From: Campylorhamphus procurvoides
Taxonomy: Eukaryota; Chordata; Aves; Passeriformes; Dendrocolaptidae
Direction: 5' to 3'
DNA length: 64,000 nucleotides
NCBI GenBank assembly: GCA_013396655.1
Contig: WBMV01002763.1
Coordinates: forward strand, 124,573 to 188,572
Positions 1-13,565 of this stretch are shown in pieces. Position numbers and translations under genes: made by a program. Below the pieces are notes generated by a model. That model saw only the letters and a list, made by a program, of their open reading frames with translations. It was not told the DNA's origin and ran no database searches. Every line of letters starts with the position of its first letter. Position 1 is the stretch's first letter.

Positions 1-3000
1 CTTCACTACATAATCTTGAAAGAAGAAAGGGGGGAAAAATGCCATCTTTTTGATACTGCTAAAATATGTCAAACTTAGAAGGGCTGAAAACATCTAGCAG
101 GGCAAGAACATACAAAATAATTTTATAATATTCATGAAATTATTAAATCCTCAATTTGCAGAGTTGTTTGTATTTTTAGCATGTATAGCAGTGGAAGAGG
201 AGTTTTTTCTAAGTTCTTCACTTGTGCCATCCTTGAACTCAGGCAACACAAAAATGGCAGCTCAGGATCTCAGCTCCTTTTTTACCAGTCGTATTGCACA
301 CATTGCTTTGCTCTCAACCAAATTTAGCTGACCTTTCCAACGAAACCAGGACAGAACTCATCCAATTGCATGAAAACTTCAGCCTTCTCAACCCAATTAA
401 GGAAGAGAAAAGCAATTGCTTGAAGGACTATTTGGAAAAATAATGATGCCAAAGATTTAGTAGACATTGTTTGGCTGTAACCATTCCTTTTCCTAGTAAC
501 ATCCTCTCTTCAGCTAAATCAATTAAATATATTATTACATTTTTTTTTATATTCAGGGAATTGCACTGTCATTAGTGTGCTTTTTTAATGGCACCATCTT
601 CTTATGTACAGACTATGTTTGTTTCTGTAATTGAACTGTTCTCAAAAGTTCATTACTTTCCAATTTTTTCCCTTCTATCAGTGCAAACTTATTTCAGAAA
701 TACTCCTTAGGTCTTTCCCCTCTCCTTTCTATATATGAAAGAGACTTATTCTCCTGTTTAGTGATTACTTTCTGACCTCCTGGGACTTCTTTTGTAACCT
801 TAGCTGCAAAGATGCAGGATAGAAGGAATTCAAAGCTAGTTTCTCTCACTCACACACACAAAAAAGTACATTTACTCTAGCTTTTGGAACAACTGCTTAA
901 TCTCTCTGGTCTTTGTCAATGGGTGATTTTGTGCCAGTACTCACATTGCCCTGTAAAATACCAGCTTTGGAGAGAAATGTGGGACCTTGACACTGATCCT
1001 TCTCTCCCTTCAGTTGTCAGAAATGAGTTTAACTTGGTGGAATTGCATTAGTGGGAAACCAGATAATGATCTTAACTCAATAAGGCATGTTATTTGTTTG
1101 CTTTTAATCTAGTGGCAGTCCCATTGAAGTTAACCAGCCTTGAGTGTGTTCCAGAATAGTAATGCTTTTTGAGTAAGGCTTGAAATATAAAGCCATTTAA
1201 TCTGAATACTTCTCCCCTAACCTAATATAGAACCACACATTTATAATTTAGGAATCTATGATTTAGAACACAAAGAGAAAAAAAGAACTGACATGAATAA
1301 GTTCATTGATATGCCTGTTATGGAGGGTTTTCTTAAGAATAGAGACTCATATCCAATGACCAAAATACCAGGCACTGTCAAAGAGGAAACTTTGGGAAAA
1401 GAGATTCCAAATTAAGAACATCCTGTAAAATTCATAAGTAAACTGGGTTTGGACTGTGGCTCATGTGGCACACATCCACACAGGAGTCTCTACAGACACA
1501 TGGAAAAACACCTGGGCACAGACTGAAACAGGAGCTCTCATGCAACCACCAGCTTGCAGACTCTCTGGTCTCTCCAGAATCTGGCCAAAAATAATCATCT
1601 GAAGAAAATCTCAATCTTCATTAGTTATTCTTGACAAGTTTTAAATTTCTCTAGCCTTGTCCCCAAATTAATGGGTAATTATTATCAAACTAGGATCCCC
1701 ATGGACAGGAGTTTCTATCCACAGATTGGTTGGTCTGTGTTGTAAAACGTGACTCTTGGTAAGTCCATAAAATATCTAAGTCACATGAGGAACTGCATTT
1801 TAAACGTTCTCAGCTAAACAGAGCTGACTAACTGACTTATCTCTATAGCTGCTAAGACTGTAATAAATTGGAAGTAATTTACAAAGGTGTCCAAATAATG
1901 GGTTATAATGAACAGGAAATTAGAACCATGTAAAAACTGTTACCTGCCATTTTGACTAAATAGTTTCATGACAGATTACCAAATTATAAGAAAAATACTG
2001 TGATTGCATTCTATGTGATCAAGATTTTGTCTACTTTGGCAATGGTAAGCACTTAAACTCTGTCAGTGGAAGATAATTTGTGAAGGAGCTCTGAACTAAT
2101 ATACAAACAAAAACCCCCAAAAGCCTCTAAAAGGAGATGGAAGATTTTTCAGGTCTGTTTTGAAGCAGAGAAAACAAGAATATATTTACACAGCTGCTAG
2201 AAAAAAGTGTGATTATTTAGGAGTTAAACTCATGATCTTTTCACACCTAAAGCCACATTGAATAGCAAGTGATTAAAAGCACAACTGAGTCTTTACCACA
2301 GTAGAGGTTTTAAGTTCCTTTAGGTGAAGGATGGGTTGGGCTTTGCATTACACCTTTTAAGACAGGTTAAGTTCTCTGTACCATGACAGGCTTTCTCTGT
2401 GACTTTCACTCCTTATGTCCTACGCCTTAATTCCCTGTCTCTGAAATAGGGGTAATAGCATTTTTCTGCCTCTGAGGATTTCTGGGAGGATCAATGCATT
2501 AAGGATGTGAGACATTCAGATATTGAGGTGATGTGGGCTGTACATCTCCAAGATGGATGGCTGCTGAATGGAAGCCAAAACCAGAGTTTTCAGAACATCA
2601 GAGAGATTTATTATTCTGGTCCTTACACCGTGTAGAGCTGCATGAAGAAAATGTGACCTTGAGATTCTGCATCTCCTATTTTGATTGCCTCAGTGCCCAG
2701 AAAAAGACTGCAGATTAACCCAGACCCCCTCAATTTTCTGCTTCATTTGGGATTCCCATTAAGTGACCATTCAACTGCATTACTCTCTTACGCTGTTGGT
2801 TAAAAGGGAAGAAAAGGTATCATCCTCTTAATACAGTCATGGACTTTGCCCTGATGTGATGGCTGAGATTGTAACATCAAGTGCAATCTGGTGATACTCT
2901 GAGCCTATAAAAAACTTACAATCCCACACAGGAGATAACTGTGTCACCCACACATTAAAGTGTCACTCCTCATATACCAGTGACTGTCCTACCTTTGCCT

Positions 3001-4261
3001 CTCAGTTCCTTAAGAGACACAAAAAACCCATATTTCAAATTAAATTCTTTCTTTTCTTCGATCCCATGTTCCTCATCCATCAAGGTATTCCAGCAAAGAC
3101 TACTGCAAACGCAGACAAATGGAACCAACTTGTGAAACAATGGAGATGGATATGGTCCTACTTGGTTTAGCTTTTTCATTCCATTTCAAAACATTAAAGT
3201 AAGTCCACCAATACAACCTTCCAAACTCAATACATGCCTAATGCAAGATAAAATCTCCAAACCCCTCTCTTAGATAACTGTTATAGCTGAGTAAGGATTC
3301 AGGTCAGGGTCAGAAAGCAGAATTCAGATCAGTGTTTCCTAAACAGATAAAAGTAGAGGGGGGATGCAAAAATCCATACTTGGAAATCCAGAAATATGGC
3401 AAGAAACAGCAAGCAAGAACAATATCAGAGAGGGCAAGGTGTTAGAAGTCCAAGTTTTATAGTCCTCATTTTAACATGAAGAAGGATTTAGGAAGTGTTG
3501 TTACTTCCCTTATGTTCATTCACAGAACACAGCTAAAATAAGAGAGAGAATTATGTTTTTTGCACTGAATGAACGGAGCTATGGAAACTGAGGAGAAGTC
3601 AGGTACAGAATATATTTTGGTCCTAATTAAACCCTTTCTGGTCCCATACTCGGGACAAAGTTCATCTGTTTTCACAGAAATACACTGAAAAACAAAAGAG
3701 AAAAGGAATGAGTCAAAGTGGCAGAAATCTCAGATAACACAGCATAAGGAGATTCATATTCTTCATACCCCAGCAAATTAATTCAGTGTTTATTGATTTA
3801 CTTGGCCAATAATTATGCTACACACGTAACAAATAAGATGTCAGGGAAAGCAGTATATCATTGTCTGCTAGTTATGTGTTAGCACTCCAAGAATTCTCAC
3901 AGAGCCTTAATATAACTTAGGTACCTACAAAATAAAGAAAATGTTTTATAGTGAGGACTAGCCAGCTTGACCACTAGAGCATTTATAAAAGAGAAACAAA
4001 AATTACACCAAAGAATTACTAAGGTCGCAGAATCAAACCCACAAAAATCAGACAATGAACTCCAGTGTGCATTGTAAAGTATTTTCTAATTATATAAGCT
4101 CATAATTCTTTTCTGTTACTTTCCACAGACTGGATAGTGCTCGATTTCCTCCTGAATTCTTCAGTGATGCTTATTACTATAGTAACCAAATGTTCCAAAA
4201 ACATTAATTAATTTTCAAAACATCTCTGTGGAAACTCAAATCCATCTGGACAAATGTTTTT
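1..4261. other. Intergenic, no gene seen
   Basis: AT-rich unique sequence. Open frames are all short and without recognisable domains. A short CA run at 851-859 and scattered A/T runs are present. I see no repeat family. Confidence 0.7.
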
Positions 4262-4341
4262 AGGTGGCCCTTCTTGATCAGGGTGTTGGACCAGGCGATC
4301 TCCAGAGGTCCCTTCCAACCTCAACCATTTGGAGATTCTGA
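4262..4341 (+). repeat. CR1 LINE 3' fragment
   Basis: A short plus-oriented CR1 tail with the typical block GATCTCCAGAGGTCCCTTCC and then CCAACCTCAACCATTT before a decayed terminal octamer. Only the last 80 bases or so are present, as usual for 5'-truncated CR1 copies. Confidence 0.85.
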
Positions 4342-5596
4342 AAAATAAGATTGTCCTTGTTTTGTTGAAAGGGAACAGAGGTAGAGGGTGATTAAGACTG
4401 CTTTTCTGGGATTTTTCAAAACATTTGTATATTATTTTGGGCATATTTGCATTTGCCTCCTCAAAGGACAGCTCTATCCATCTTTAGTTTAGTATTTTTG
4501 AGATGAGATACAGAGATTTTCCTTCACTAACGAAGAACTGACAGTGACAGAATTGAACCAGCACTTCAGGATCAATCAGCCCCTGATCTTTTCTTTTTCT
4601 TGCCTGCTTTCTGATTATCAGGATGCTCCTCCTAACTCATTGATCTCCAAACCTCAGATTATAATCCTATCAAGGTGCTTTCACAAGATACTTTTCTCTG
4701 AATTAGCATGTCTATATTTTATATTTAATGTGTGTGTGGAGGGGGAAGTGGAGACTTTCATGGCTGTCCTTCCTTCTCCAAAACCCTTCCCAAAAAAATT
4801 CAGCTCAGAGAAGCCAGCAAGAATATAAAGCTTCAGCTTTGAGCTTCAGCTCAAAACCAGACTAAATCTTGTAAAATTATAAACAGCTTAACAAACAGAT
4901 TTACAACAAGGAGAGTTGGGAAACAATATTATTGAGTCCAATACAGGCAGAAGAGGTTTAATTCACAAAGCATTTGACTACAGCAGCTTCATAATAATCT
5001 ATTCCCCAGTTAGGTTTAAATGGGACTAAATTAGGATGAGATTTGATACCAGCTGAGCTTTGAAGGTAGAAAGAACTTTTGGGGTATGAACTTGTGCCTG
5101 AAGCTTGGATTCTCTAGGTGGAATTTTAGGGGCTAAGGAACTTGTCTTGCCTCACATCACTGCTGAAATGAAAACAGTTAGTATCATATCAAGTAATTCA
5201 GGGTTTTAATAGACTCTGCCTAGGAAGAGCTCCAGCCCAGGGTCAGAGTTACAAAGCCAGCAGCACCTGTGTAAAGCAAACTCCAGTGCTGTGCTGACTT
5301 CTTCCAGCTGGGCAAACCTTTGCAGGTAGCTGGATCTCAGTGCCATACAACTCGAGTCATTTGGCAGGCAGCAAATTACATCAAATTACCCCCACTGTGT
5401 CCAGATCATGAAACAAACCCTCAGAAACAGCAAGAGGTGAGATATCACAAACTTCTAATTTTGTCATTTATAGTAACAACAGCCAAACGATCATGTTCCT
5501 GCGAGTCTCTATCCTAGCAGGCACACTGGTGACTTCTTCAAAATTACGCTCGTGCCAGACTGAAAATACAGTATTAACAAGAAGAAAAACTTTCTT

Positions 5597-5614
5597 CCCC
5601 CCCGCCCCCCCCCC
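5597..5614. repeat. C/G homopolymer tract
   Basis: Seventeen C and one G on the plus strand (CCCCCCCGCCCCCCCCCC). The opposite strand is an 18-base G-run interrupted once, so it could form a G-quadruplex. It is also a place where assembly length is unreliable. Confidence 0.9.
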
Positions 5615-8600
5615 ATTTAAATCCTTATTTTTCTTTAAAGATCTTCCCAATAACTTCTTAGTCATTATTCAACACCACTCCTTGGTACCACCATGCCAAC
5701 TTCCAGCAGGTCTACCCAACTTCACTGGGATATGAAGAGCAACTCCACCTACCATAACACTTCCCTTCACACACAGCACATAGCTGGGGCTGTGCAAACA
5801 ACCTGGGAGGATTCAGCAACTGGAGCAGAAAGAGCTGATGAGACCCTTGGTATTGTCTCAAAGTGCTGATGACAAGCTTGTGGTTTTCAAGGTTAATATT
5901 GCCAGCAGTTTAATTAAATCTGATGAGAGTCTGAGAAACAGGACCAAGTGAAATAGGTATTGTTACAGTGGGAGGAGAAAACCACAGAGTAAAACCTTTT
6001 CCTGGGTTCTTCTGCCCCAAACTGTGTGGAACAGGTGCCTTAGTGGCAGTCGAGCCTCTATGGCACCTTTTCCTCCTGCTTTGTCACAGGAGAACAGAAA
6101 CATGAAAAGGAGGAGTAAAATGAGCTTGAACAAGGTAGAAAAATGGGCATAAAAGAAGGTAAATATTTTATTCCTTTACAGAGTGGTACCTCCAGTGTTG
6201 GCTGAACTTTCCTTCTCCCATGCTCTTAGTCCTTTAGCAGCAAGGCCACCCCATGCCTGTCTTACAGTCCATGTTGGAGCCTTCTCATTTCATGCTGCTT
6301 TATTTTTCTTGAGGTTATTTCTCTGGTATAAATGCCAGATTTGCACCTTAAGCCTTTGCTCTTTACCATGTCCAGCCCTTTACTGTTCACACTGTTCCTT
6401 CAAATGCCAGGTTATCACACACTCTGCCCATCTTTCTTATTTAGGGGAAAATTCTCCAATGCAAGTTTTGTGGGTGTCTCTGGGTTTGCACAAATTTTAG
6501 GACTGGTTGCCATCTTTTGACTGGCAGCTATAACACAACATTACAAAATACCCAAGCCATAAAAGGAGTACTTCAGGTTTGAAAGTAGGAACAGTCCTAG
6601 AAGAAAAGCCTTCAGGCTTGTTCAGCCTTGAAAAGAAATTAAGCCTGGAGTTTTATACATTATTTAGGACAGCAATAAATGTGTGCAGTTTGGGTCCCAT
6701 ATTATTTTCATTTTTTTGGACTAGTCATGATCATATAAAAATATTTCTTCTTTACTGTGCAAAGTTAGAGTCTAGAAAACCCAGGCTAAGCCTGTTTGGT
6801 TTCTTGGAATTCCATAGAAATGATACTATGAGGACTTGAGGCTCAAAACTCCTCTAAAAGGACCGAAGAAAATGATGAAATTACATGGAAACTCAATGCA
6901 GTTTCCTCGGATGACTCAAGAGAATATGTCTGAATCATTTTGGTGTCATATATGTATTCTATGATTTGGAAACCCCTTTGGAGACAGACAAACTTTATTA
7001 TTCCCATTTTATAGAGGGGACTGAGATACAGAAAGAAGAGCCCATCATCATGCTCCAAACATGCAGCAGGGTCAAAAATTGACACAGCCCTGCTGTTAAA
7101 CCACAAGACTACTCTTCCAGTACAAACTGCCAGACAATAACCATTTTCATAAAGTACTAATTGATTATGCAGTACTGTGGGAAGTTGCTTTTAATGTGCT
7201 ACAGATGTTTGGATACTTTACACACTAGATTTCAAATCTTTCCTGAAAGGGATGACCAGGTGTAGAGAACTTCATAAGAATATTTAATGTCTTAGCTATT
7301 ATGAGGGCTTTTTTCATGCAGTTTCATATAGTGAAGATAAGGATCACAATATACTTAATTTTCTTTCTCCTCTAATGTGCCTTTATAAGTTATTTAATTG
7401 TGCAAACATATATGCAGAAATATAATATATATGAATGTGAAAAAAGAGCTCTATGGTATCATAGAATGCTAATGTACCCTGCAGCTCTTTTATTACGGAG
7501 CTGTGAATTGTACCTAGAGAGGCACTGAGATTACTGATGCAGAAAGAAGCCTTTTCTCAAGGTAGATCTATTTTTTTTATAGTCCAGAATTATACCTACC
7601 ATTTTCACCAAGTGGTGGGCATTCATGCCATCTGCAATGATGTTTTGTCCTTACATAAAATGTGTTCACAGCTCTGTTACAAATCACAAAACATTGCTCC
7701 CGTTTGGGGTTTTGTGTGGTGGTCACAGCTGTGTCCAAAGCACAGAATAAGGGGTTATTCATGTTACCTGCTCTGGTGAGACCCCCTAGGTGCCCCCTTA
7801 GTTCCTTCATATGTACTTAAAATTCCCAAATAAATCTCTGTACAGTATCAGTTCACCCACTGCACTATTCTGAGGCAGGCAATTTCTTGAATCGTGTGAG
7901 CTGAAACTGGGGAGGTTGAGACAATCATCTCATCCTGTTGCTGTTGTGAAAAGTGACAGTGGGAGACATCAGAAGATTCATCAACCCATATGTGTCAGAT
8001 CTGCTACAGTTTTGTAATGGATTGGGCTTGGCAGAGAGCCTCCCCTTGGTTTGCACATGGAGAGGTGAAATATCAGTTCTGATGTTTGGCAGAGAACAAG
8101 ACACTCATGAGTAAAGGAAAAGGGAAGGAAATTTCCAAAATTGAAGGAAAGAAGACACATGTGTGTCATTTCTGTATTTTGCCCTGTTTAGATGCTGCAC
8201 AGAAACATGGATGAAGCCAAAGGATTATCAGGAAAACCTTCCTCCTCCAGGCCAAGGACTCAGAGAAGTATCTTCCTTGAAGTTTTCTGCTGAGCAGATA
8301 TTCCACAGACCTCATTTGCTGCTGGAATGTTGGATGTAGCACCAACACAGCAATTAGGTATCTAAAGTCATAAGCAGATCAAAGTGCATTTAAGAGGAGA
8401 AAGCAAATACTTAAGACTTTAGACTTAACAGCTTTGCTTAGTGATAGATAAGTATTAGGGAATATATCTATAAATCCTCCACTTTTCCTAAGGAGCTTTC
8501 CTTGATGCTAGGCATAAAATAACTGCCTACTGTACAGTATTTTGCATTATCTGCCAGCTGCCAACAAGCACAAGATGCTGAAGTAAATGAAACTTCAGTT

Positions 8601-10249
8601 GCAGACTGATGACAAATCCTCTTTTCCAATGAATAGTCTAATGGAAAGGTCTCTTCCATAATACCATTCTTGAATTGTAGCCACAGGTATTTAAGTACCC
8701 CTATTTTGGCATTGTGGGCTAAACCAGATGAAGACTGAAGTGCAGAACCCACATATAAGAGAATCTTGTTTTCTGAAGGATGGGAGAGAAAAAGAAAGAT
8801 CGGGCAAAATCTTAAGATGAGAAATTATTATTCCCTTCAAATAATCTAAATAGAAGGGTGCAATTTTAATTAGTAGAACAGGATGTAAATGTGACTAAAT
8901 TGAAAAGTTGATTTTCCACAAAATTATTTTGTGATTCTTCTACAAATGAAATGAGACAAAATGATTTTGTGGTTTAGAAATTTAGGTAATACTGATGCAG
9001 ACAGTATATTTACTGATGTGAATCTTATTCAATAGTCAAGTGAGTTCCAATCAATTTTCTCACATAAGCTGCATGTATGAATTTTAACTGGCAAATTAGA
9101 TAGATGTCATCTGTTGGCTCTTTTGGGAAATAAAAAAATCCCTCTACAAGATCATCAAATTAGTTTTCACCAATTGTATGGAATGATATTAAGTAATACC
9201 AGGGCATGTTTTATTTATTTGAAAGTCTGTATGAAGAACTGTTAAGTCAAATCCAACCAAACAATCCCCAGAGTAATTTTTATGAAAATGTCTCTTTCAA
9301 ATCACTGAGTGAATGTGACAATTTTTAATGGCTTGGGCACATGTACCACTCACACACAACAGAACAGGAGACAGATTTGCACTCCAGTTGAGCCACAAAA
9401 ACCAGAGTGATCTGGATGTACAGCCAGGTATAACCTGCTCCTCCTTGATGGGAAGCACCAGATTGTGTCATTTAAACCCTCCAAGGAGGGAAATCACCAC
9501 ACGCCACTGAACAATAATGTAGGGACAAGAAACTCTTACAGATCTTGCCATGAATTTTCGCACCACAGAGCACAAATCTGAAAACTCCTGAATACTTCAC
9601 TAAAACAGGCCAAAAAGTGGCATCTTCACAACCTCAGCCTTGACTGACTGAACTGAACAAGAACTTCCATGTTTCCCATACAAACCTAATACAATCCACC
9701 ATACTGTAAGATGCATGAATGCATTTGCTAAATCAAAGTGTAGTTATTCCCAAAATAGTTACATCACGTTAAAGGTTATTTCTGTGTAAAGATGGAGTGA
9801 AATTGGAGTTCTGAGAACTGCAGTTATCAGTGGGGATGAAACTCTACAAAATAAAGCCACTGAATCTGGACTAGCTAAATAAAACCTTTTGCAGTGATAT
9901 GGCATAACCACTGAATAGGACTGAATAGGATTGACTTGTTTTGTGGTCTAGCAAGTAAAATTTATTTTTTTTTATTTTATCTTCCTACTTTACATATGTT
10001 ATACTTACTCTTGCAGTTAATTGTTAATTATTAATATTAATTTATTTTAGTGCCTATACCAATTCAATAATTGGAGGTACATTCTTGTATAAACTTAATT
10101 TAGTTAAAATTACTCAATTTCAGTCTGGAATCCAAATTGCTTTGGTTTCTCAATGCCCATTTGTAATAGTCCTTACAACCAAACCAAATGAACTAACCAA
10201 CAAACCACACAGCCATATTCCTAATAAACTCTTGTACACTTTTTAAAAT

Positions 10250-10295
10250 AAATATCACAAAATCACAAAATGCTGATACAGCCCAACCTCCATGG
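10250..10295 (-). repeat. Possible decayed CR1 tail
   Basis: The words AATCACAAAATCACAAAATG followed by CAGCCCAACC resemble a degraded CR1 terminal repeat in minus orientation. The match is short and weak. Confidence 0.25.
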
Positions 10296-12267
10296 AAAAT
10301 GGAAAATAGAAGGAGGAATCTGTTTCTCTCATGTGCTCTTTTTTAAACTTTGCCATGCACTGACCTAAGAATACAGGCAATTGTTTTTTTAAGGGTTTGA
10401 AGTGACATCTGTCCATACCCTCAGCAGCATTGCTGATGGATCATTCAGCCTCTGACATCAGCTGCAATCCTCTAAGCTTTATGCAGAGATGAATAGCTCT
10501 GCTTTTTGCAGCGTCCATAAAAAGACGTTGTTCCTTAAGGTTTCGTAGGTGAGGAATTCAAGCCTGAAATTGTGCTTGGAAGGGACCCTGAGTACAGGTG
10601 ATTGTCCACAGGACTCAAAGGGACAGAGAGCAGGGGAAGGTGAGAGAGAGAGAGGGCAGGAAGGTGAGCGAGAACCAACTGTGTAGCAAGAGAAACACCC
10701 AGTGGACTGTGTTCATCTTCAGTTAACTTGTTCTACTTTTGCTTTATGCCATTCCCACACATAAAAATGATATTCACTGTGAACATAATGAATGCATATC
10801 AAGAGCTAAGTATAAGTAAACATATAAGGGTTTTTTTTCCTAAAGATACAGCAAAAATTACACAAACAGTGCAAGAACTGGGCAAACAAGATCTATAAAA
10901 TATTTATACATATGTGTATTAATCCAAAAAAATTTTGCTATTTTTTGAAAAAATATTGAGTGTGCAGCACATAACCAGAGTTCCTCATTTTCAATGGTTT
11001 TCTGTGAGAATATTCTAAAGGAGGATGACAAATAAACCATTTTTAAAATAGTAGTTATCTGGGACAACAGCAAATACAATCTTCCTGTTACAAAATTATA
11101 TCACTCTAGTCTAAATTCTTCAAGGAGATGTGACTGCTGAAGCTACAATAGCTTGTTTTAAATATCTAATCTCTGTGTGTAGTTATTAATTCTTATAGAG
11201 GAAATATCTGTGCTGAATCATTTGATCAGTAACCTGTGATAACCAATCCATCTATATATGGTTAAATCAATCACAAAATTCCCACTGACTTCAATGAAAA
11301 TATTTATACATATGTGTATAAAACACCTTGGAAGATACCTTAGACTATTGCTAAATAGAGCCTTGGTTAAGAGATAGATTTGATATTTTAGTCTTATCCT
11401 CCTGCCTAAGGCCTAGGAAGATAAATTTGATGCCATCTTCAGCTGGATTTAGAAAGACTCAAGGAATTGTTCTGGCATAACCTTTAAAGCTTAACTGTGT
11501 GTAACAACTTCATATTCTTGACTTTGGCAAAAGTTACTTCTGCTTGCTTGGATTTAGTGACACAGCAAAATGTCACTGACTCTTCTTCTTGTGTAAAGAT
11601 CCAACATTTCAGGGAGAAAATTTGGCTGTGCTGGAGTCAGAAGGAATTTTGCAGTACTTAAGATTTATTCCTTGCATTTCCAAGTTAGGGCTGAAGGCAA
11701 ATGGCTGTGGCTGCTGACTAAGCCCTGGCTTGAGGCTAAGGGGGAAAAAAAAGAGGCCCTGATAGCATTGGCAAGAACTGCATAACATTATTCATTAGGC
11801 AGAGGAAGCAGTGGGTCCATTGGTAACAAGATTCATCTTCTTAGGAAACAGGTTTAAATTCGTCTAAACTTACTGAAATTTTTCTGATCATTTTAAATTT
11901 TTTATATTAAATCAGTTTTAGGTTCAGTGGTACGATCTCCAAAAATATTCTGAGTATGTTCAATCCCAGAGGTTTGAAACGATATATCACATTTCTCGAA
12001 CAATTTCAGTAGGATAAAAATAAAGTACATTTCAGAAAGGCCAAAACATTTTGGTTTGACATACTCAAAGCAAACTTAATGATATTCCATTCTACTTCAC
12101 CCATAATCAGCATAAAACAGTTTAAAAGAGGCTACACACCACGAGATTTTTGGAGGGGTTCAGCCGGAACCAAACTGAAAGAGTTTGGGGTTTTTGCACA
12201 GTTTCAGGTATGAGTTGCATATTCCTCTCGCACTGAGCAGCAGGTTCAGCAGGAGAAACAAAACAAA

Positions 12268-12612
12268 ATGGAGAAAGAAGTAATGACCTTCTCATCATGG
12301 TCCTTCCAGATCATTCCTGAAGTGCACAGAAGTTTTACTGCCGTTGTCTACACAGTGCTTGGCTGCTTTGTCATTAAATGGGGGAATCAATCATCACAGG
12401 TCTTGAATTTGCTGGAAAAAGATTGGTTAGTGAAGCTGTGCCAGCTCAGGAAAAAACGGTCCATTGACTTCTCCCTCTCAGTGACAAAGGGAAATGTTCT
12501 TCGAGTAACAGGCAGAATTGACGGTCTTTTCGTTGATTATAAAGGTCAAAAGTCTGAAGGAAAAATACAGCAATTGGACAGAGAAAAACTATCCTTGCTA
12601 AAGAGCCCATGA
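12268..12612 (+). other. Unidentified 114-codon open reading frame
   Basis: I do not recognise this protein. The start codon has a favourable context (AAACAAAATGG, A at -3 and G at +4). The N-terminal third has a hydrophobic stretch (around residues 23-37, FTAVVYTVLGCFVIK), followed by a basic patch (LRKKRS near 65-70) and a hydrophilic Lys-rich end. It is not CR1-derived as far as I can tell, and no splice or poly(A) context stands out. In a gene-poor 64 kb a frame of this size can occur by chance, so it may equally be an eroded retrocopy, part of an old retroelement, or nothing. Confidence 0.2.
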
Positions 12613-13272
12613 ACTATCCCTGGTACTGAAGGCTTTGCTTTAGTTTGCATCGACACTTCCAGGGAAGTTCATTGACCACCTCCCTGGCATTATTTACCCA
12701 CTAACTCTAATGATATATTAATAATGCTGACTCACCTCTTGCTGCAAACACAATTCTAAACTTGACAGCCTTAATCTGATCCTTTGGATCAATAAAATGT
12801 CCACAGCTTGTTTCCACACACAAGTGCAGAGATGCAGCAGCAGGAGGCACGGGCTGAAGGAGCACAGGGTGCATGTATTGCCCCAGGTCCTTTCTGAACA
12901 GCTCTGAGAGCCTCGTGCTGCTTGCACTGGATGAGACATGAGTGATCATGCCCTCCTTTTACAGGGGGAACTGACAAAACTCCAGGACAGATCACTGGTT
13001 TTCTCCATAGCACTGGGTAGGGAGGATGCTGAGCACACAGTGAAGACCAGGCTTTCTAAGGATGCTCAGAACTACACACTTCCCACCCTGTCCCATGGCC
13101 TCAACCATCACCATGCTTCTAGTGCAGATTTCTGTAGTTGACACTTAGTCCTTACCCTCTCTGCCCTTTTCCTGCCTGGATGTGCCACCTGCAGCTCCAC
13201 ACTTGCACTTCAGTCCTGGTGAGCCTCATTTCCCAGTCTGACAAGCTGGGATTTTCTGCTATGTTATATATA
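12613..13272. other. Intergenic, no gene seen
   Basis: Slightly richer in GC than its neighbours, with overlapping short open frames on both strands around 12710-13140. None shows a recognisable domain. Confidence 0.6.
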
Positions 13273-13565
13273 GGATCATAAAATGGTTTGGGTTGGAAGA
13301 TACCTTAGAGTTCTTCGAGTTCCAACTCCCATTTCATGGAGCTCATCACTCCAACCCTAGAGGAGGGACACCTCCCACCAGCCCAGGTCACTCCAAGCCC
13401 TGTCCAACATGCCTTTGGACAGTTTCAGGGATCCAGGGACAGCCACAGCTTCTCTGCCCAACCTGTGCCAGGGCCTCACCACCCTCACAGGGAAGAATTT
13501 CTTAGTATCCAATCTAAATCTACCCTCCTTCAGCCTGAAGCATTTCCTTCTTGTCCTCCCAAGTG
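13273..13565 (-). repeat. CR1 LINE 3' fragment
   Basis: A minus-oriented CR1 copy. On the plus strand it starts with the tail sequence ATCATAAAATGGTTTGGG, runs through the block around 13435-13500 that speaks of a conserved CR1 3' UTR (CAGGGATCCAGGGACAGCCA), and ends near CTTGTCCTCCCA. It is the same subfamily as the copies at 15.0, 30.5 and 47.1 kb. Small open frames here are by-products of the repeat. Confidence 0.93.

Larger units (their letters stand above)
4342..12200. other. Intergenic, no gene seen
   Basis: Mostly unique AT-rich sequence. It holds the C-tract at 5597-5614, an AT-rich patch at 9960-10060, a GA-rich patch near 10640-10655, a possible CR1 tail at 10250, and two identical 23-bp words at 10897 and 11297. 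The open frames are below about 105 codons and unrecognised. Confidence 0.7.
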
